Shown one piece after another: positions 1 to 8,751 of a DNA stretch of 64,000 bases. Each line of letters begins with the position of its first letter. The first letter of the stretch is position 1. The stretch is taken from contig DATJOJ010000048.1 of assembly GCA_035507035.1 (NCBI GenBank), forward strand, positions 186,001 through 250,000. Direction: 5' to 3'. The notes under the pieces were generated by a model. It did not search any database and was not told the DNA's origin. It saw nothing but the letters and a program-made list of their open reading frames with translations. The stretch is from DATJOJ01 sp035507035. Its GTDB lineage: Bacteria; Acidobacteriota; Terriglobia; Terriglobales; Acidobacteriaceae. The position numbers and the translations under genes were made by a program.

Positions 1-560
1 TGGCCCAGGGGATAGAGTTCGATCTCATCATCCTGGACGTCATGATCCCCAACCTTGATGGCTGGCAGGTTCTTACGGAATTGCGCAAGTCCGGCCGTCA
101 GACGTCAGTGCTTTTTCTGACCGCCCGCGACGCGGTGCACGAGCGGGTTCGCGGATTCGAGTTGGGAGCCGACGACTACATGGTGAAACCATTCGCCTTT
201 TCCGAACTGCTGGCGCGCGTGCGTTCGCTGCTGCGCCGCAGTTCGGCTCGCATGCAAGAAGCTATCCGACTTGCTGACCTGGAGATCGATCTGCTGCGTC
301 AGCGTGCCACGCGAGCCGGCCATCGATTAGAGTTGACCGCGAAGGAATTCCTGCTTCTCTCCCTGCTGGCCCGGCGCGCGGGCGAAGTTTTGTCACGTAC
401 GTTGATCGCTGAGTCCGTCTGGGACATGAATTTTGACAGCGACACCAATGTGGTTGATGTCCACGTGCGGAGGCTGCGCAGCAAAGTGGACGATCCCTTT
501 CCTCTCAAGTTGATCCACACCGTTCGTGGCGCCGGCTATGTCCTGGAATCTGGGGGATAA
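1..560 (+). CDS. OmpR-family response regulator, 5' end truncated by window edge
   Basis: The open frame starts at base 3 and runs in from the left edge, so the true start and the first part of the receiver domain lie outside the window. The phosphoacceptor region is visible as LIILDVMIPNLDGW, with the Asp in LDVMIP, followed by the receiver Thr in FLTARD and Lys in MVKPF. The C-terminal part is a winged-helix DNA-binding domain (LTAKEFLLL, then DTNVVDVHVRRLRSKVD and TVRGAGYVL). It is a two-component transcriptional regulator whose partner is the overlapping kinase gene downstream. The pair resembles the CusR/CopR heavy-metal type, but the inducer cannot be read from sequence. Family assignment is certain; specific function is not. 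Confidence 0.95.
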   Translation, partial: AQGIEFDLIILDVMIPNLDGWQVLTELRKSGRQTSVLFLTARDAVHERVRGFELGADDYMVKPFAFSELLARVRSLLRRSSARMQEAIRLADLEIDLLRQRATRAGHRLELTAKEFLLLSLLARRAGEVLSRTLIAESVWDMNFDSDTNVVDVHVRRLRSKVDDPFPLKLIHTVRGAGYVLESGG

Positions 561-1986
561 ATTCGGAAAAGCATCTCGGTTCTCTGGCACTCTGGCTTTT
601 CGCTTGACTGCCTGGTACGTTCTCGCTGGCCTGGCGCTGGTCGTCTTCACCACTGCCAGTCTTTATTTCGTGCTGCTCACGGAACTGGAAAAAAGCACGG
701 ATCTGTTTCTGGCCGACAAAATCCATGTGCTGCGCACCATGCTGCACGAGCGACCTGATGATTGGGACGGGCTGCGCGAGGAGATCGAACTGGAGTCGGC
801 GGCGAGGAGATACCAGCAGTTCTACATCCGCCTTTTGGACGAACGAGGAACTCCACTCTTAACAACTCCGGGGATGGAGGAACAATTAGATCTGACACGA
901 TTGACGTCTCAAACCCAAGGTCACCCAGAGCATGCCACACGCCTGAGAGGGAACAATGGCCGGGTCTTTGTTGCGATGAGCGCTGCTGCTCCGGTAGGCG
1001 GTTCCCCTCAAATCGATACCATGCAGATCGCCATCGATATTTCCCAACAGCAAGATTTTCTGGCGCGGTACCGGAACCGTTTTTGGGTCATCCTGCTGGC
1101 TACACTGGCGGTGTTTCCCCTGATCGGCTATCAGATTGCGACCCGAGGCATTCGCCCCGTAAGAGAAATAGCGATGACAGCCCGGCACATCAGTTCAACC
1201 AACCTGCACGAACGTATCAAACCCGAAGGCTATCCTTCTGAGCTGGCGTATCTGGCGGCTACTTTTAACAAAATGTTGGATCGACTGGAAGAGTCTTTTG
1301 ACCGCATTTCGAAATTCTCTGCGGATATTGCCCACGATCTGCGCACCCCCGTAAACAACATTCGCGGTGAAGCAGAAGTCGCGCTGGCTCGCGCCCGAAC
1401 AGTCGATGAGTATCGCGAAGTTTTGGGCTCGTGTCTGGAAGAAGCCGTGCGGCTATCGGATTTGATTGGCGACCTGCTGTTTCTCGCCCGTGCAGAAAGT
1501 CCGCTTGCTCACCTGCATCGCGAGAACATCAATGTAGGGGAATTGCTCTCGGGGATTCGCGAATATTACGAAGCTCCCGCGGCCGATCGAGGCGTTGCTC
1601 TTTCGACAGACGTGCCCAATGAACCAGTGATTGCCCAATTGGACCGTACTCTTCTGCAGAGGGCAGTGGGGAATCTCGTTTCAAATGCTCTGGCACACAC
1701 TCCTCCAGGAAAATCCGTCGTCCTCGGCACTTCCGTTGAAGCCGCCGTCGTCCGCATCAAAGTCTCTGATACTGGGGCCGGCATTCCTCCGGAGGCGTTA
1801 CCGAGAGTGTTCGACCGCTTTTTTCGAGTGGATGAGTCGCGTTCTCAAGCTTTGGGGGGAACCGGGCTAGGCCTGGCGATTGTTCAAAGCATCATGCTAT
1901 TGCATGGCGGGAATGTGGAAATCGCGAGCCAGGTTGGGCAAGGAACCCAAGTAACTCTCCAAATCCCCGTATCTCGTGCCGCCTGA
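538..1986 (+). CDS. Sensor histidine kinase, heavy-metal (CusS-like) type
   Basis: Membrane sensor kinase that should phosphorylate the regulator encoded just upstream. The gene overlaps the regulator's end, as expected for a translationally coupled pair. ATG 538 is used here; GTG 526 in the same frame is a longer alternative. In the 482-residue product there is a transmembrane helix near residues 25-45, a periplasmic domain of about 130 residues, a second helix near 180-205, then HAMP. The H-box is IAHDLRTPVNNIRGE and the ATPase domain has an N-box (SNALAHTP), DTGAGIPP and GGTGLGLAIV. Length and order match the heavy-metal sensor kinase family. The actual stimulus is unknown. Confidence 0.95.
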   Translation: MSWNLGDKFGKASRFSGTLAFRLTAWYVLAGLALVVFTTASLYFVLLTELEKSTDLFLADKIHVLRTMLHERPDDWDGLREEIELESAARRYQQFYIRLLDERGTPLLTTPGMEEQLDLTRLTSQTQGHPEHATRLRGNNGRVFVAMSAAAPVGGSPQIDTMQIAIDISQQQDFLARYRNRFWVILLATLAVFPLIGYQIATRGIRPVREIAMTARHISSTNLHERIKPEGYPSELAYLAATFNKMLDRLEESFDRISKFSADIAHDLRTPVNNIRGEAEVALARARTVDEYREVLGSCLEEAVRLSDLIGDLLFLARAESPLAHLHRENINVGELLSGIREYYEAPAADRGVALSTDVPNEPVIAQLDRTLLQRAVGNLVSNALAHTPPGKSVVLGTSVEAAVVRIKVSDTGAGIPPEALPRVFDRFFRVDESRSQALGGTGLGLAIVQSIMLLHGGNVEIASQVGQGTQVTLQIPVSRAA

Positions 1987-2040
1987 AGCCAATCCAAGAT
2001 GACGAAAACGTAATCTGCGCGTCATGCTGCCGTTACAGGC

Positions 2041-2097
2041 CCTCTGTTAAGGTTGCCCCCACGATATGGAAGGGGCCCCGGAAAAACCTTAAAGAGG
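2041..2097 (+). promoter_or_regulatory. Long leader stem that pairs with the Shine-Dalgarno of the next gene
   Basis: CCTCT at 2041-2045 plus TTAAGGTT at 2047-2054 can pair with AACCTTAA at 2085-2092 plus AGAGG at 2093-2097, giving a 13-bp stem with one bulged G. GCCCC at 2055-2059 can also pair with GGGGC at 2072-2076. The right arm includes part of the ribosome-binding site (AGAGGAGA, start ATG 2108). A control role at translation is inferred. Confidence 0.5.
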
Positions 2098-2107
2098 AGA
2101 ACGGTAC

Positions 2108-5017
2108 ATGTCTCGAAAAGTGTCTCGACATAAGTCTCGAAACAGGTCTCGCATCAGCCGCCTGCGTCCGCTCGCAGGGTTGGTGGCAGCGGGGCTCAGC
2201 CTTCCGGGGCTGGCTGCTGCTCAGAATTACTATCCGACCTACTTCGTGGGTCCACAGACGAACGGCACGTGGGTGGTTAGTTCAGGCCAGATCATCAACC
2301 CGGCTGGCACACAAGTAAATCTCGGCATCCGAGTTCGCGCGAAGGCCGTGGCCGTGAACCCCAACCTCAGCACTCATACAGCTGCGGTTCTTACCCTGGG
2401 AACGTCGACCAGTGATGGCAACGGTGCCGTCGAAGTCTTCGACACCAAGACCGGCGTTGTCATCCAGAACTACATCCCGGCGGGAGGTAATGATTCCAGC
2501 GGCAGTTATAGCGGCATCGCGTATTCTGCCGATGGCAAACATCTAGTGTTTAGCCAGGACAGCAGCAACGTCACCGTCACCAACGTTAATGCACAGGGTT
2601 TGCTAGAAGACGACGCCCAGATCAGCGTTCCGCCGAATAATACCTTCATCAACTGCTTCCCCAACAGCCCTCCGGGATCTTATGACGTACCCTGCGGCAC
2701 GTTCTACACTCCGAGCACTTCGTATCCCGGAGGCGTAGCCATCTCTCAGGATGGCAGCACTGCCTACGCTCTGCTAAACCAGAATGACACGCTTACCCAG
2801 ATCAATCTACAGACGAACCAGCAAGGCACGCAGATTCGCGTCGGCAACGCACCGCACAGCGTCGTGATCAGCCCCAACGGCAAGACCGCCTACGTCAGCA
2901 ATGAAGGTGGCCGGGCCGCTACCGCGTCTGACTTCCAGATCTATTCCGCTGGCACTGAAATCGTCGCTGATCCGTTCGTTGGCGCCGCGGTTACAGGTAC
3001 TGTTTCGGTGGTGGATTTGCCATCGATGACCGTCACGGCCAACATCTCGACCGGCGGTTACCACCCAACCGGATTGGCTTTCTACGGAAAATACCTGCTA
3101 GTGGCCAACACCTACAGCGACACCATCTCGGTGATCGACACGACAACCAACTTGGTGGTACGCACGATCAGCCTTGGGCTTCCAATCGGAATTCCCGGCG
3201 CAGGAGAGCCAGCCTACGGCGCGGCCCCGGACTCGATTGCCGTTGACGCCCGGCAGGGCATTGCTTATGTCGCCCTTTACAATGCTAACGCGGTAGCGGT
3301 GGTTCAGCTGACCAATCCCGCGAAAGAGCCTGTCTTGGGCTTAATTCCGGTAGCGTATGCGCCGGCTTCAGTCGCGCTGGATACCGAAGCCACGCTTCTC
3401 GTTGCCAACGACAAGGGCATCGGCGCACGTGACTCGTTCGAGTGCGACCACGGCGTCTGCGGCTACAACACGCACCAGGACAACGGCACCGTCAGCATCA
3501 TTCCCGTGCCGAATAGCCAGACCTTGGCGACCTGGTCCAAAGAGGTCTACGACTACAACCACTGGAACTTGGTTGACAACATCAAGTCCGCTTCCGGCGG
3601 CAACCCGAGGACCGCGCCGGTGGCAATTCCGGCCAGAATCGGCGATCCGTCGTTCATCAAACACGTGTTCATGATCATCCGTGAAAACCGCACCTATGAT
3701 CAGATCCTGGGTGACGTGGCCGCTGGCAATGGCGACTCCTCATTGGCGGTGTTCGGCTACAATCCACCGAATTTCTTGGATACGCCCAATGTGCACAACC
3801 TGGTGACTCGCTTCCCGTTGTTGGATAACTTCTACAACCCAAGCCGCCAGTCGGCCGACGGTCATCAGTGGATCCAAGAGGGAATGGCGCCGTACGCAGA
3901 TGACATCCAGTCACCTGACTGGGTGCGCAGCTATCCTGGCGGAAACGCCGGCGATGCACTCGCTTATCAGAACAAGGGTTTCCTGTTCTCAGAAGCTGAA
4001 GCCGCCGGTTTGCCGGTCAAGATCTACGGCGAATATGTCGAGTACGATACGTTCCTGCAGCCGAACGGATCAACCCAGGAACCGACGTGGAGTCAGTTCT
4101 ACGCCGACTCGCAGTGCTTCGAGGGAGGGCCTAATTGCGGACCTCCAGGAACGCAGGGTGAAACGACGCTGTACTATCAGAACACCGTGCAGGCACACTC
4201 CTCTCTCCCGGCTGTGTATCAGCACCTGATTCCGAACTTCCCGCAGTTCGATCTCGGCATCCCCGATCAGTTCCGCGTGGACCTGTGGATTCAGGACTTC
4301 AACAATGACGTCACCAACAACACCGTGCCCGCACTGACCGAAATGTGGATTATGGACGACCACACCGGCGGACCGCCAACCCCGGATGCTGAACAGGCCG
4401 ATAACGACCTAGCCGTCGGCCGCATTATCGACTACATCACCCACAGCCCGATCTGGTCCTCGTCGGCGATCTTCCTCGAAGAGGACGATGCCCAGAACGG
4501 CGTCGACCACGTCGACGGTCATCGCAGCCCGGGCTATATCGTGAGCCCATACGCTGTGCAGTATGGACCGACGGACCACAGTTACTACTCTCAGGTCAAC
4601 ATGACGCGGACGATCGAGCAAATCCTCGGTCTGCCGCCCATGAACCAGTTTGACCTCACGGCCTCGCCGATGACGCCGGACTTCACCAATAATCCGCCCC
4701 AGTCGAATTTCCAGCCGTGGTCGCACGTAGCCAACGCGGTCTCGCTGAACGAGGGCGTTGGACAGAGCAAGGAAAATTCGAACGAGAGCCCCAAGGTAAA
4801 GGCTTTGAGGGCGGCTTGGCTCCAGAAGAAGGCACAGATCTTTGCCGGCAAACTGACCAAGCCCGACTCGGAAGACCCGGATACCGTGAACCATCTGAAC
4901 TGGTACATGTCCACCGGGTTTGTACGGCCGTATCCTGGCGAGAGCACGGTTCGGCCACCGAGCGACTTCAACAACCCGGCGCCCGCTGGTGATGCTGACG
5001 GCGACGGGGACGAATAG
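2108..5017 (+). CDS. Secreted YncE-like beta-propeller fused to alkaline-phosphatase-superfamily phosphoesterase
   Basis: Product of 969 residues. An Arg/Ser-rich N-terminus (n-region with four SR-type repeats) leads into a signal peptide ending near AGLSLPGLAAAQ, so it is exported. Residues about 60-470 form a YVTN/YncE beta-propeller (repeated VVISPNGKTAYVSN- and GTVSVVDL-type blades). Residues about 515-850 are a phosphoesterase of the alkaline phosphatase/phospholipase C superfamily (FMIIRENRTYDQILGD at its start, later EEDDAQNGVDHVDGHR with likely metal ligands). This fusion recurs in Acidobacteriota and the substrate is unknown. The RBS AGAGGAGA precedes ATG 2108. It has its own leader stem and terminator, so it is probably a single-gene unit. 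The C-terminus ends in a short acidic GDADGDGDE tail. Confidence 0.9.
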   Translation: MSRKVSRHKSRNRSRISRLRPLAGLVAAGLSLPGLAAAQNYYPTYFVGPQTNGTWVVSSGQIINPAGTQVNLGIRVRAKAVAVNPNLSTHTAAVLTLGTSTSDGNGAVEVFDTKTGVVIQNYIPAGGNDSSGSYSGIAYSADGKHLVFSQDSSNVTVTNVNAQGLLEDDAQISVPPNNTFINCFPNSPPGSYDVPCGTFYTPSTSYPGGVAISQDGSTAYALLNQNDTLTQINLQTNQQGTQIRVGNAPHSVVISPNGKTAYVSNEGGRAATASDFQIYSAGTEIVADPFVGAAVTGTVSVVDLPSMTVTANISTGGYHPTGLAFYGKYLLVANTYSDTISVIDTTTNLVVRTISLGLPIGIPGAGEPAYGAAPDSIAVDARQGIAYVALYNANAVAVVQLTNPAKEPVLGLIPVAYAPASVALDTEATLLVANDKGIGARDSFECDHGVCGYNTHQDNGTVSIIPVPNSQTLATWSKEVYDYNHWNLVDNIKSASGGNPRTAPVAIPARIGDPSFIKHVFMIIRENRTYDQILGDVAAGNGDSSLAVFGYNPPNFLDTPNVHNLVTRFPLLDNFYNPSRQSADGHQWIQEGMAPYADDIQSPDWVRSYPGGNAGDALAYQNKGFLFSEAEAAGLPVKIYGEYVEYDTFLQPNGSTQEPTWSQFYADSQCFEGGPNCGPPGTQGETTLYYQNTVQAHSSLPAVYQHLIPNFPQFDLGIPDQFRVDLWIQDFNNDVTNNTVPALTEMWIMDDHTGGPPTPDAEQADNDLAVGRIIDYITHSPIWSSSAIFLEEDDAQNGVDHVDGHRSPGYIVSPYAVQYGPTDHSYYSQVNMTRTIEQILGLPPMNQFDLTASPMTPDFTNNPPQSNFQPWSHVANAVSLNEGVGQSKENSNESPKVKALRAAWLQKKAQIFAGKLTKPDSEDPDTVNHLNWYMSTGFVRPYPGESTVRPPSDFNNPAPAGDADGDGDE

Positions 5018-5039
5018 AATACCTTACGGGTACAACCGC

Positions 5040-5068
5040 CCTCTCCCCAAAAGGGGAGAGGTTTTTTT
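5040..5068 (+). terminator. Rho-independent terminator
   Basis: Perfect 9-bp stem CCTCTCCCC / GGGGAGAGG with an AAAA loop (5040-5061), followed directly by seven T residues (5062-5068). It lies 22 bp after the phosphoesterase stop codon. Confidence 0.93.
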
Positions 5069-5084
5069 GTTTACCCCTCAAAAC

Positions 5085-6626
5085 TCAGTGGAGATCCAAT
5101 CTCATTTCTTTCTCTCGCCCATGAAAGCTAACTTGTAAGGTGCGTTGCTGCTTTTGAGAAAAAGCTGCGGAAACGATTCCGAATTGATCATAATTATCTT
5201 CAGGGGAACGAACATGCACGCGCAGCCGGTGCGGTCCAACTTCGAGCCGAACGGCATCTGACGCTTCGCCCTCAACCCTTGAAAACAAACCCAGGCGCTT
5301 TTTCCGTTCTCCCTTTAGGGAATGCGAGTAGATCAGCTTGTCATCGCACGCGATGCTGATATCGGCATCGGCGAAGGGATAAGCGATCCCAATGAGAAGT
5401 TTGGCGAATGGGACCGCCGCATGTCCCGAGAGCTGTTGTGGAAGGCGTGCGGCAGACTGCGGTTTCAGGGCGATATCCGGAACATTTGCCGGCGGACTCG
5501 GTTGTATTGCGGTGAAGCTCGGCGGTTTCGGAGGCGGCCAATAGGTTCCTCGATACCAAGTTGCGGCCCCAAGCGCAACGGTCAAAATAGCGACCGCGAA
5601 TATACAGGCCGACGGATGCTGCGCAAATACTTCCATGAACCTTCGCAGTGATTTCTGACAGTAACCGGCCCAATTGGCAGTGCCTTCGAGTATGCGACGA
5701 TGGGACAGAAAAGAGGGCAGGCGACCGGCCTCGGAATTGCCCGCCGTAGGCTTGCGCGGAAGTAACCGTTCCTGCGGATCCGCCAATAAGCGGTCCCTTA
5801 ATTCACGGGCATCCAGGGCGAATTCCAGACCTCGCTGATATCGTTCCCCCGGCTCCTTTGCCATGGCCCGCGAGACAATTGCATCCAGTCCCGCCGGGAG
5901 GCCGGGATCAAAAGCGCTCGGCGGCAGCGGGTCACGATTTGTTACCTTGAAGCAAACCGTAGTGACGCTGTTTCCTTGAAAGGGGCGATGTCCAGAGACC
6001 ATGTTGTAGAGAATGACGCCGAGCGAAAACAGGTCAGAGCGCCCGTCGAAGGGCTCGTCGTTCAATTGCTCAGGCGACATGTAGGCCGGGCTCCCAAGGA
6101 CTTGGCCGGGCAATGTCAGATGAGAAACATTTAGTTTCGCGATTCCAAAATCAGTGATCTTGGGGTGGCCCGCCTTCGTAATCAGGATATTCGCCGGCTT
6201 GATGTCTCGATGAACAATGCCCTGACCGTGAGCACAGTCCAATGCTTCGGCGAGTTGCTCTACCAATTGCAGGGCGGTGTCGATCGAGAGTTTGCCTCCC
6301 TTTTCGCCCAGAAAACGATCTAAAGACTTTCCGTCGACATACTCCATCACGATGTACGGTGTCCGGGTTTCGGGGTCCTCCCCAACGTCAAAAACAGTGA
6401 CAATACCGGGATGCACCAAACGGCCGACGGCTTGAGCCTCATGGAAAAAACGCTCGCGATAACTTTGCGCCTCAGAGTTATCGACGTGGAGCAACGAGAT
6501 GGTTTTAACGGCAACGAAGCGGTCAATTTTTGGATCGCGAGCCTTATAGACCACACCCATGGCGCCTCGGCCCAACTCGGCGACGAGTTCATAACGTCCG
6601 AGACATTTACCCCAGCGTGCTTCCAT
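5085..6626 (-). CDS. Membrane-anchored eukaryotic-type Ser/Thr protein kinase
   Basis: Product of 513 residues. The N-terminal kinase domain (about 11-280) is complete: Gly loop GRGAMGVVYKAR, Lys41 in VAVK, catalytic HRDIKPAN with Asp141, DFG at 159-161, activation segment ending MSPEQ. A juxtamembrane linker leads to one transmembrane helix near 339-357. A Pro-rich stretch and an extracytoplasmic domain of about 110 residues follow, with no recognised PASTA, WD40 or TPR units. The topology fits an outside sensor with a cytoplasmic kinase. It is divergent from the ABC transporter operon and shares a 246-bp control region containing repeated GGTAATA motifs. Targets are unknown. ATG 6626 places the Gly loop at the usual distance from the N-terminus. 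Confidence 0.93.
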   Translation of the reverse strand: MEARWGKCLGRYELVAELGRGAMGVVYKARDPKIDRFVAVKTISLLHVDNSEAQSYRERFFHEAQAVGRLVHPGIVTVFDVGEDPETRTPYIVMEYVDGKSLDRFLGEKGGKLSIDTALQLVEQLAEALDCAHGQGIVHRDIKPANILITKAGHPKITDFGIAKLNVSHLTLPGQVLGSPAYMSPEQLNDEPFDGRSDLFSLGVILYNMVSGHRPFQGNSVTTVCFKVTNRDPLPPSAFDPGLPAGLDAIVSRAMAKEPGERYQRGLEFALDARELRDRLLADPQERLLPRKPTAGNSEAGRLPSFLSHRRILEGTANWAGYCQKSLRRFMEVFAQHPSACIFAVAILTVALGAATWYRGTYWPPPKPPSFTAIQPSPPANVPDIALKPQSAARLPQQLSGHAAVPFAKLLIGIAYPFADADISIACDDKLIYSHSLKGERKKRLGLFSRVEGEASDAVRLEVGPHRLRVHVRSPEDNYDQFGIVSAAFSQKQQRTLQVSFHGREKEMRLDLH

Positions 6627-6711
6627 GGATTTCTAGCAACTTCGATTTCGCGGACAACCCATTTTCATATTAGTTTCTTCATGCCGTGGAACCTACCTCT
6701 GAGCAGTCACT

Positions 6712-6813
6712 TCGGTAATAGCACCGCGACGCTCGGTAATACAGTGAGAGCCTGATACGGAGGGCATTCCCTGAAACGATTGATTACAAGCCAGCGTTAT
6801 TACCTCGGTAATT
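6712..6813. promoter_or_regulatory. Repeated TCGGTAAT(A/T) motifs in a divergent control region
   Basis: TCGGTAATA occurs at 6712-6720 and again at 6733-6741, exactly 21 bp apart (two helical turns). A third copy, TCGGTAATT at 6805-6813, overlaps a palindrome ATTACC-TC-GGTAAT (6799-6812). All lie between the divergent kinase gene (start 6626, minus) and the transporter operon (start about 6873, plus). They look like operator sites; the binding protein is unknown. Confidence 0.45.
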
Positions 6814-6872
6814 CCAAACTTCTCCCCAAAGTCGATCACAATCGTATGAGACCGGTTTGGGGAACTTCATTC

Positions 6873-7907
6873 ATGTCTTATGGTTCTAGCCGCGGCTCAT
6901 CCGGCGCTTTGCCATTGCTCTGCGTGCGTGGGCTGCGAGTCCAGTACAGTGGCAGCGAATCACCGGCGGTTGCCGAGGCTGACCTCGACATTGCTCGCGG
7001 CGAGACCATCGGAGTGCTGGGTGAATCAGGATCGGGCAAAAGCACGCTGGCACTCTCGCTGATTGGACTATTGCCGGCTAAGGCGACGGCGCAGGGGACC
7101 GCCTTCTTTCATGGTCACGAGACGCTGAACGATGCAAAGGAAGCCCGGCCAGCGGTCAATCTTCTGCAGATCGATGAAGCGCAATGGAGAAAGATTCGTG
7201 GCGCCAGAATTTCTATGATTTTTCAGGAGCCAAGTCTTTCGCTAAGCCCAGTGATGCGGGTTCGAGATCAAATTGCCGAGGTACTAGGTGCGCACCGGCG
7301 CGACAAGCCCCGACGTCAAGAAATTGAGGAGGCACTGAAACAAGTTCGCCTTGCCGATGTCGACCGAATTGGCAGCGCTTATCCACATCAGCTCAGCGGC
7401 GGCCAGCTTCACCGGATTGCGATCGCGCAGGCCATCATCTGTCGCCCGGATCTCTTGATTGCCGATGAGGCTGCTCGTTCTCTCGATGTGACTGTGCAGG
7501 CTGAGGTTCTGAATCTTCTGCGAGAAATAAATGAAGCGGTTGGGTCGGCGCTTCTGTTCATAACTCATGATCCTAAGCTGCTTGCTGGATTTGCCGATCG
7601 CGTGATCGTGATGTACGCCGGCCGTGTTGTCGAAGAGGGCCCAGTCGAGCGCGTGTTTCAGCAACCGCAACATCCCTATACACAGGCATTGTTGCGGCTA
7701 GTCCCGTCGATATCTAAACGTCCCGCTTCAGGCGGCGGACGGTTGCCTGCGATTCCTAGCAGCCTCACCGATTCCGACCGATTGAGTCTGGGTTGCGTTT
7801 TCGAACCGCGGTGCGCGGCACGAATCGACGTCTGCCGGAGTGATTCGCCTGGGATGACTGCGGCAGCGCCAGACCATCATGTGAGTTGTTTCAACTATGG
7901 GAACTGA
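6873..7907 (+). CDS. Oligopeptide/dipeptide ABC transporter ATPase (OppD/DppD-like)
   Basis: First gene of a five-gene peptide importer. ATG 6873 is preferred because GGGGAA lies about 10 bp upstream; ATG 6846 and TTG 6780 are in-frame alternatives. The 344-residue product has Walker A GESGSGKSTL, signature LSGGQLHR, a Walker B region LLIADEAARSLDV and the switch His in LLFITHD. The C-terminal oligopeptide-transporter extension carries the Cys-rich motif CVFEPRCAARIDVC. The segment after the catalytic Glu reads DEAARSLDV where the family usually has DEPTTALDV, a change worth noting although the catalytic Glu is kept. The stop overlaps the next start by 11 bp. With its partner ATPase it should power uptake of peptides or related solutes. 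Confidence 0.93.
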   Translation: MSYGSSRGSSGALPLLCVRGLRVQYSGSESPAVAEADLDIARGETIGVLGESGSGKSTLALSLIGLLPAKATAQGTAFFHGHETLNDAKEARPAVNLLQIDEAQWRKIRGARISMIFQEPSLSLSPVMRVRDQIAEVLGAHRRDKPRRQEIEEALKQVRLADVDRIGSAYPHQLSGGQLHRIAIAQAIICRPDLLIADEAARSLDVTVQAEVLNLLREINEAVGSALLFITHDPKLLAGFADRVIVMYAGRVVEEGPVERVFQQPQHPYTQALLRLVPSISKRPASGGGRLPAIPSSLTDSDRLSLGCVFEPRCAARIDVCRSDSPGMTAAAPDHHVSCFNYGN

Positions 7908-8751
7908 ACAGGCAACGCGGCTTGCACGTAAACCGGCGCTTTTTAAAATGCGAGGTTTAAGCAAACGCTACGTGCAACGCAGGCCTTTTTCGCGGAAGAA
8001 ATTCGTGATCGACGCGCTCGTCGAGGTAGCCCTCGAAATTCCCTCGGCATGCCTGACCGCACTCGTTGGAGAGTCAGGTTCGGGAAAATCCACTTTGGCG
8101 GGGTGCCTTGCTTTATTGGAAAAGCCAGATGCTGGGGAGATCTGGTTTGAAGGCCAGGAGATTTCTAGGCTGAACGATGCGAAGCTTGACCCGCTACGCC
8201 ACAAGATCCAAATGGTTTTTCAGGATTCAGCGGGAGCACTGAATCCACGCTTCTCCGCGGCAGAAATAATCGCTGAGCCATTAGAGGTGCAGGGCCGAGC
8301 AAGCGGACAAAAGTTGCGAAACCTCACTTGCGAATTGATGGAGGAAGTCGGGCTGTCTCCGGATTGGGCCGACCGACGCACGCTGGAATTCAGTGGAGGC
8401 CAGAGGCAGCGCTTGGCGATCGCAAGAGCCATCGCGTTGAAGCCGTCGTTTCTGATCTTGGACGAATCGCTTTCCGGCTTGGATCTTTCGACGCAGGCCC
8501 AAATCCTGAACTTGCTGTTGGATCTTCAGGCTGCGCACGAATTGACTTACCTCCTGATTTCACATGATCTCAGCCTTGTGGCTCAGATCGCTGACTTCAT
8601 TGCGGTGATGCATGAAGGCAGAATCGTTGAACAAGGACCGCGGCAGGAAGTGATTGGCCACCCAGGACAAACGCAAACCCGCGAATTGCTGAATTCGATT
8701 CGAGTTTCCGAGGTTGCGTTTCAGGCCGCGCGCGCTGGGGGTAGATCGTGA
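7897..8751 (+). CDS. Oligopeptide/dipeptide ABC transporter ATPase (OppF/DppF-like)
   Basis: Second ATPase of the importer, 284 residues, overlapping the upstream gene by 11 bp and the downstream permease by 4 bp (GTGA). Walker A GESGSGKSTL, Q-loop VFQDSAGALNPR, signature FSGGQRQRLAIARAI, Walker B FLILDESLSGLDLS and switch His LLISHDL are all present. The product is somewhat shorter than typical OppF because it lacks the long C-terminal Cys-containing tail. It would pair with the upstream ATPase on the cytoplasmic face of the two permeases. Confidence 0.93.
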   Translation: MGTEQATRLARKPALFKMRGLSKRYVQRRPFSRKKFVIDALVEVALEIPSACLTALVGESGSGKSTLAGCLALLEKPDAGEIWFEGQEISRLNDAKLDPLRHKIQMVFQDSAGALNPRFSAAEIIAEPLEVQGRASGQKLRNLTCELMEEVGLSPDWADRRTLEFSGGQRQRLAIARAIALKPSFLILDESLSGLDLSTQAQILNLLLDLQAAHELTYLLISHDLSLVAQIADFIAVMHEGRIVEQGPRQEVIGHPGQTQTRELLNSIRVSEVAFQAARAGGRS

